This document shows, piece by piece, positions 6,814 to 8,524 of a stretch of DNA of 8,524 bases. The notes below the pieces were generated by a model. That model did not search any database, was not told where the DNA came from, and worked only from the letters and a program-made list of their open reading frames with translations. A program made the position numbers and the translations under genes. The number at the start of each line of letters is the position of its first letter. The stretch's first letter is position 1. The stretch comes from Candidatus Zhuqueibacterota bacterium (GTDB taxonomy: Bacteria; Zhuqueibacterota; Zhuqueibacteria; Oceanimicrobiales; Oceanimicrobiaceae), in contig JAABYK010000125.1 in NCBI GenBank assembly GCA_011775825.1, forward strand, positions 31,958 to 40,481, given 5' to 3'.

Positions 6814-7869
6814 TTAAGCCGACCGCTCAGCTTTGTGAGCGATATTTATCCAGGTATGTACGTGCGGCGACCCTCTGAAATACCATACAAACGCCGGCCC
6901 CTCCAATTTCCAGCGATCCCATATGCCGTCTTTATCAGGCAGATCGCCATCTTTATAAAAGCTAATATGCAGTTTGTCCAATCCGCCATTGGCTTTGATG
7001 GCTGTCATGGCTTCTTCAACATCGGATTCCCGATACGGCTCCAGGAGCGCACGCAGGACGTATTCAACCAACGCCTTTTGATCGTCCGAGAGTTGGCTCA
7101 CAGGAATTCCCGCAAATTCTCCGTTTTCACCCTGAAGTCGGACAGTGGAGGATCGGTCTGCTGGCGATTCCCTCCGAACCAACGCCTTCTCTTGCTGATT
7201 GCCATCGAGTGCGTAGTAGACTTTGCTGGCCAGTCGTGACTGATGCCACCAGACGTTGCCGGGATGATCCGGGCGTTCGTAAAACTCAACGGCATGTCCG
7301 TAGAAAAGTGGGCCGCCAAACACAGCATTTTTCTCAGCGCCGCCGTCGGCCCGAATGGTTTGGTGGCGTCCAGATAACACAAACGAAAGCTTGTCGTGGC
7401 CATCGTCGAACAGACAAGCGGAATAATTTTGCAGACCGCCCATATCGTCCTTCATGGCCCGCATGATTTTTTCATAGCCTTCTTCGCTGGTGACGCCTTT
7501 CAAGATGGCTCGAATCATCTCCTTCTGGTCACTCGAATAAATCTGCCCAACTCTTTGTGACACCACGCGCCAGTTGTTGTCCACGCGTAGACGTCGAGAA
7601 TCGTCCCAGCGGAGCAAAAGCAATTTTCGCTGTTCCCGGGACAAACTATCCTTTAGCGCTTTCACCATCTTTTCTGCCGGTTCATTGGGGCCACGCGCCA
7701 ATGCAGGCGGAAGCGTAACGATATATGGAGCTACAGTAAATACAACGGCTGCTTTGCTAGTCTTTCTTAAAAACTCCCGGCGACTCAAGCCGGTTGAATT
7801 CGGCATTTCATATTTTGAACCAGCAGCGGGTTCGCAGTCCGGACAGGTTATTTGATTTCTAACAACCAT
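6814..7869 (-). CDS. Tat-exported DUF3500 family protein
   Basis: A 351-residue protein. The ATG at 7869 has AAGGA (7876-7880) six bases upstream; a later in-frame Met22 lacks such a site. A twin-arginine signal follows: SRREFL (29-34), a hydrophobic stretch to about residue 51, and a likely cleavage after PPALA (55-59). This implies export in folded form, often seen with a bound cofactor or metal. The mature part resembles DUF3500: LSFVLSGRHQTIRADG (161-176), FGGPLFYGHAVE (184-195), HPGNVWWHQSRLASKVYYAL (202-221) and the C-terminal FVWYFRGSPHVHTWINIAHK (327-346). Conserved His and aromatic residues could form a metal or ligand site, which is inference; no function is established for the family that I know. 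Unusual is the stretch of 28 residues before the Tat motif, containing CPDC (9-12). The dioxygenase-like gene follows downstream. Confidence 0.78.
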   Translation of the reverse strand: MVVRNQITCPDCEPAAGSKYEMPNSTGLSRREFLRKTSKAAVVFTVAPYIVTLPPALARGPNEPAEKMVKALKDSLSREQRKLLLLRWDDSRRLRVDNNWRVVSQRVGQIYSSDQKEMIRAILKGVTSEEGYEKIMRAMKDDMGGLQNYSACLFDDGHDKLSFVLSGRHQTIRADGGAEKNAVFGGPLFYGHAVEFYERPDHPGNVWWHQSRLASKVYYALDGNQQEKALVRRESPADRSSTVRLQGENGEFAGIPVSQLSDDQKALVEYVLRALLEPYRESDVEEAMTAIKANGGLDKLHISFYKDGDLPDKDGIWDRWKLEGPAFVWYFRGSPHVHTWINIAHKAERSA

Positions 7870-7944
7870 GATATATCCTTATTTTTTCTTCCATATTACA
7901 TAATCAAGTCGGCATAGTTCATCGACACTACGCATTGATTTCTC

Positions 7945-7961
7945 AAAAGTGGCCCACTTTT
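7945..7961 (-). terminator. Possible weak terminator hairpin
   Basis: AAAAGTGG (7945-7952) and CCACTTTT (7954-7961) are perfect inverted arms around one central base, practically a seven-pair stem with a three-base loop. On the minus strand it lies 18 to 34 bases after the stop codon of the Ig-like gene and ends its stem in TTTT. On the plus strand it is followed by further Ts, but no plus-strand gene is known here. A second small palindrome, TGACTC-T-GAGTCA (7964-7976), lies right beside it. Either could instead be a protein-binding site for the DUF3500 gene. Confidence 0.35.
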
Positions 7962-7978
7962 TTTGACTCTGAGTCACT

Positions 7979-8524
7979 CTAATTACTTGATATTTCTGAA
8001 ACCTCAAGTTGAATCGTGAACGGGATTACCAAAGATTCTTGTTTTTGATGTTTTCCGTCTGAATTTAGAACCTCGTGCTCAAACAGACTTCGTAGGCTAT
8101 TTCCGGCCAGATCTTCCAGTGCCGTATTCACTGCAATTTGATAGTCCCCAACCCTCCATGCTGCGTCGGGCGTAAATTCCAATTTGGTTTCGAAATCCGA
8201 AATTTTGATCTTTCCCAAAACAGGTTCGTGCTGCTCATTTAAAATGCGGATCATGCGCTTCAAGAGCGCGTGATCCAGAGACTCCGGAAAGTTGAGCGCA
8301 AGAGGCACGTTGGTGTCTGCCCGTGGAATGTCTAAACGCCACTCACGATGATCCGGCGCAAGTCGATCAGCAGTCACGGCTTCAAACTCCTTTTCAAAGC
8401 CCTTCGTCAACGGCATGCCGCTCGCATCTTTCCAACTTCGATCGATGATCAACCGATAGGTCTGACCTGCTTTCAGTGGCAGTCCCATTTGCAAATTTGG
8501 GCCAACTTCGCGCTTGATGCGTCC
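7979..8524 (-). CDS. C-terminal part of an Ig-like (SbsA-type) domain protein
   Basis: The frame is open to the right edge, so the start is missing; the visible 181 residues begin GRIKREVGPNLQMGLPLKAG and end at a TAG at 7981-7979. A TTG near 8494 could be read as a start, but coding clearly continues upstream of it. The pattern is that of bacterial Ig-like beta-sandwich domains: QTYRLIIDRSWKDASGMPL (21-39) closes one repeat and a second follows, with LALNFPESLDHALLKRMI (75-92), a conserved FTPDAAWRVGDYQIAV (117-132) and the terminal DLAGN (138-142). I recall closely similar single-copy proteins (DPGRIKR, FPEPLDHALL, LEDLAGN) in environmental bacteria, annotated only as Ig-like or hypothetical. 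Such domains are usually extracytoplasmic and bind or space other parts; no enzymatic residues are seen. The DUF3500 gene follows after 109 bases. Confidence 0.72.
   Translation of the reverse strand, partial: GRIKREVGPNLQMGLPLKAGQTYRLIIDRSWKDASGMPLTKGFEKEFEAVTADRLAPDHREWRLDIPRADTNVPLALNFPESLDHALLKRMIRILNEQHEPVLGKIKISDFETKLEFTPDAAWRVGDYQIAVNTALEDLAGNSLRSLFEHEVLNSDGKHQKQESLVIPFTIQLEVSEISSN

Noticed and set aside
7893..7921. TGAACT-17-TAATAT as a promoter of the DUF3500 gene
   Set aside because: The -35 matches only three of six consensus bases and the stretch is AT-rich, so a match of this quality is expected by chance.

Overview
The window is a bacterial chromosome segment of roughly even base composition in which every supported gene lies on the minus strand, so transcription runs from high to low coordinates. 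Most starts have a strong GGAGG-type ribosome binding site. Almost every product carries an export signal (Sec, Tat or an N-terminal hydrophobic segment). The gene families (large PQQ-like beta-propellers, a Tat-exported DUF3500 protein, a secreted intradiol-dioxygenase-like protein, an SbsA-type Ig-like protein) and the intergenic ATCCGTG repeat are typical of environmental heterotrophs of the Planctomycetes / Verrucomicrobia / Acidobacteria / FCB (KSB1-Calditrichota-like) type. I cannot fix the phylum from sequence alone.

Layout in transcription order. (A) 8524-6163: the C-terminal part of an Ig-like protein that enters from the right edge, then a Tat-signal DUF3500 protein, then a small exported protein of the intradiol ring-cleavage dioxygenase fold with all four expected iron ligands. 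(B) 6162-5751: a 412-base non-coding stretch. Most of it is an imperfect inverted and tandem repeat built on a 10-bp ATCCGTG unit; the rest includes a good sigma70-type promoter. (C) 5750-5292: a DinB-family four-helix metalloprotein, possibly a single-gene unit. (D) 5059-1392: two PQQ-like beta-propeller proteins in tight coupling. The first carries extra C-terminal Ig-like and jelly-roll (lectin/DUF1080-like) regions; the ribosome binding site of the second overlaps the stop of the first. (E) 1285-107: an exported alpha/beta-hydrolase of the esterase-D / enterochelin-esterase-like family with a C-terminal TPR region. (F) 52-1: the first 17 codons of a further gene with a strong ribosome binding site, leaving the left edge.

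How they may work together (inference): blocks D-E look like one extracytoplasmic operon combining propeller scaffolds or enzymes, a sugar-binding-like module and an esterase. Block A looks like a second set of exported proteins, one of them a putative non-haem iron oxygenase. I see no CRISPR array, tRNA, rRNA, phage, toxin-antitoxin or obvious defence system. The points most worth a second look are the ATCCGTG repeat, the exported dioxygenase beside DUF3500, and the coupled propeller pair with the esterase-TPR protein.
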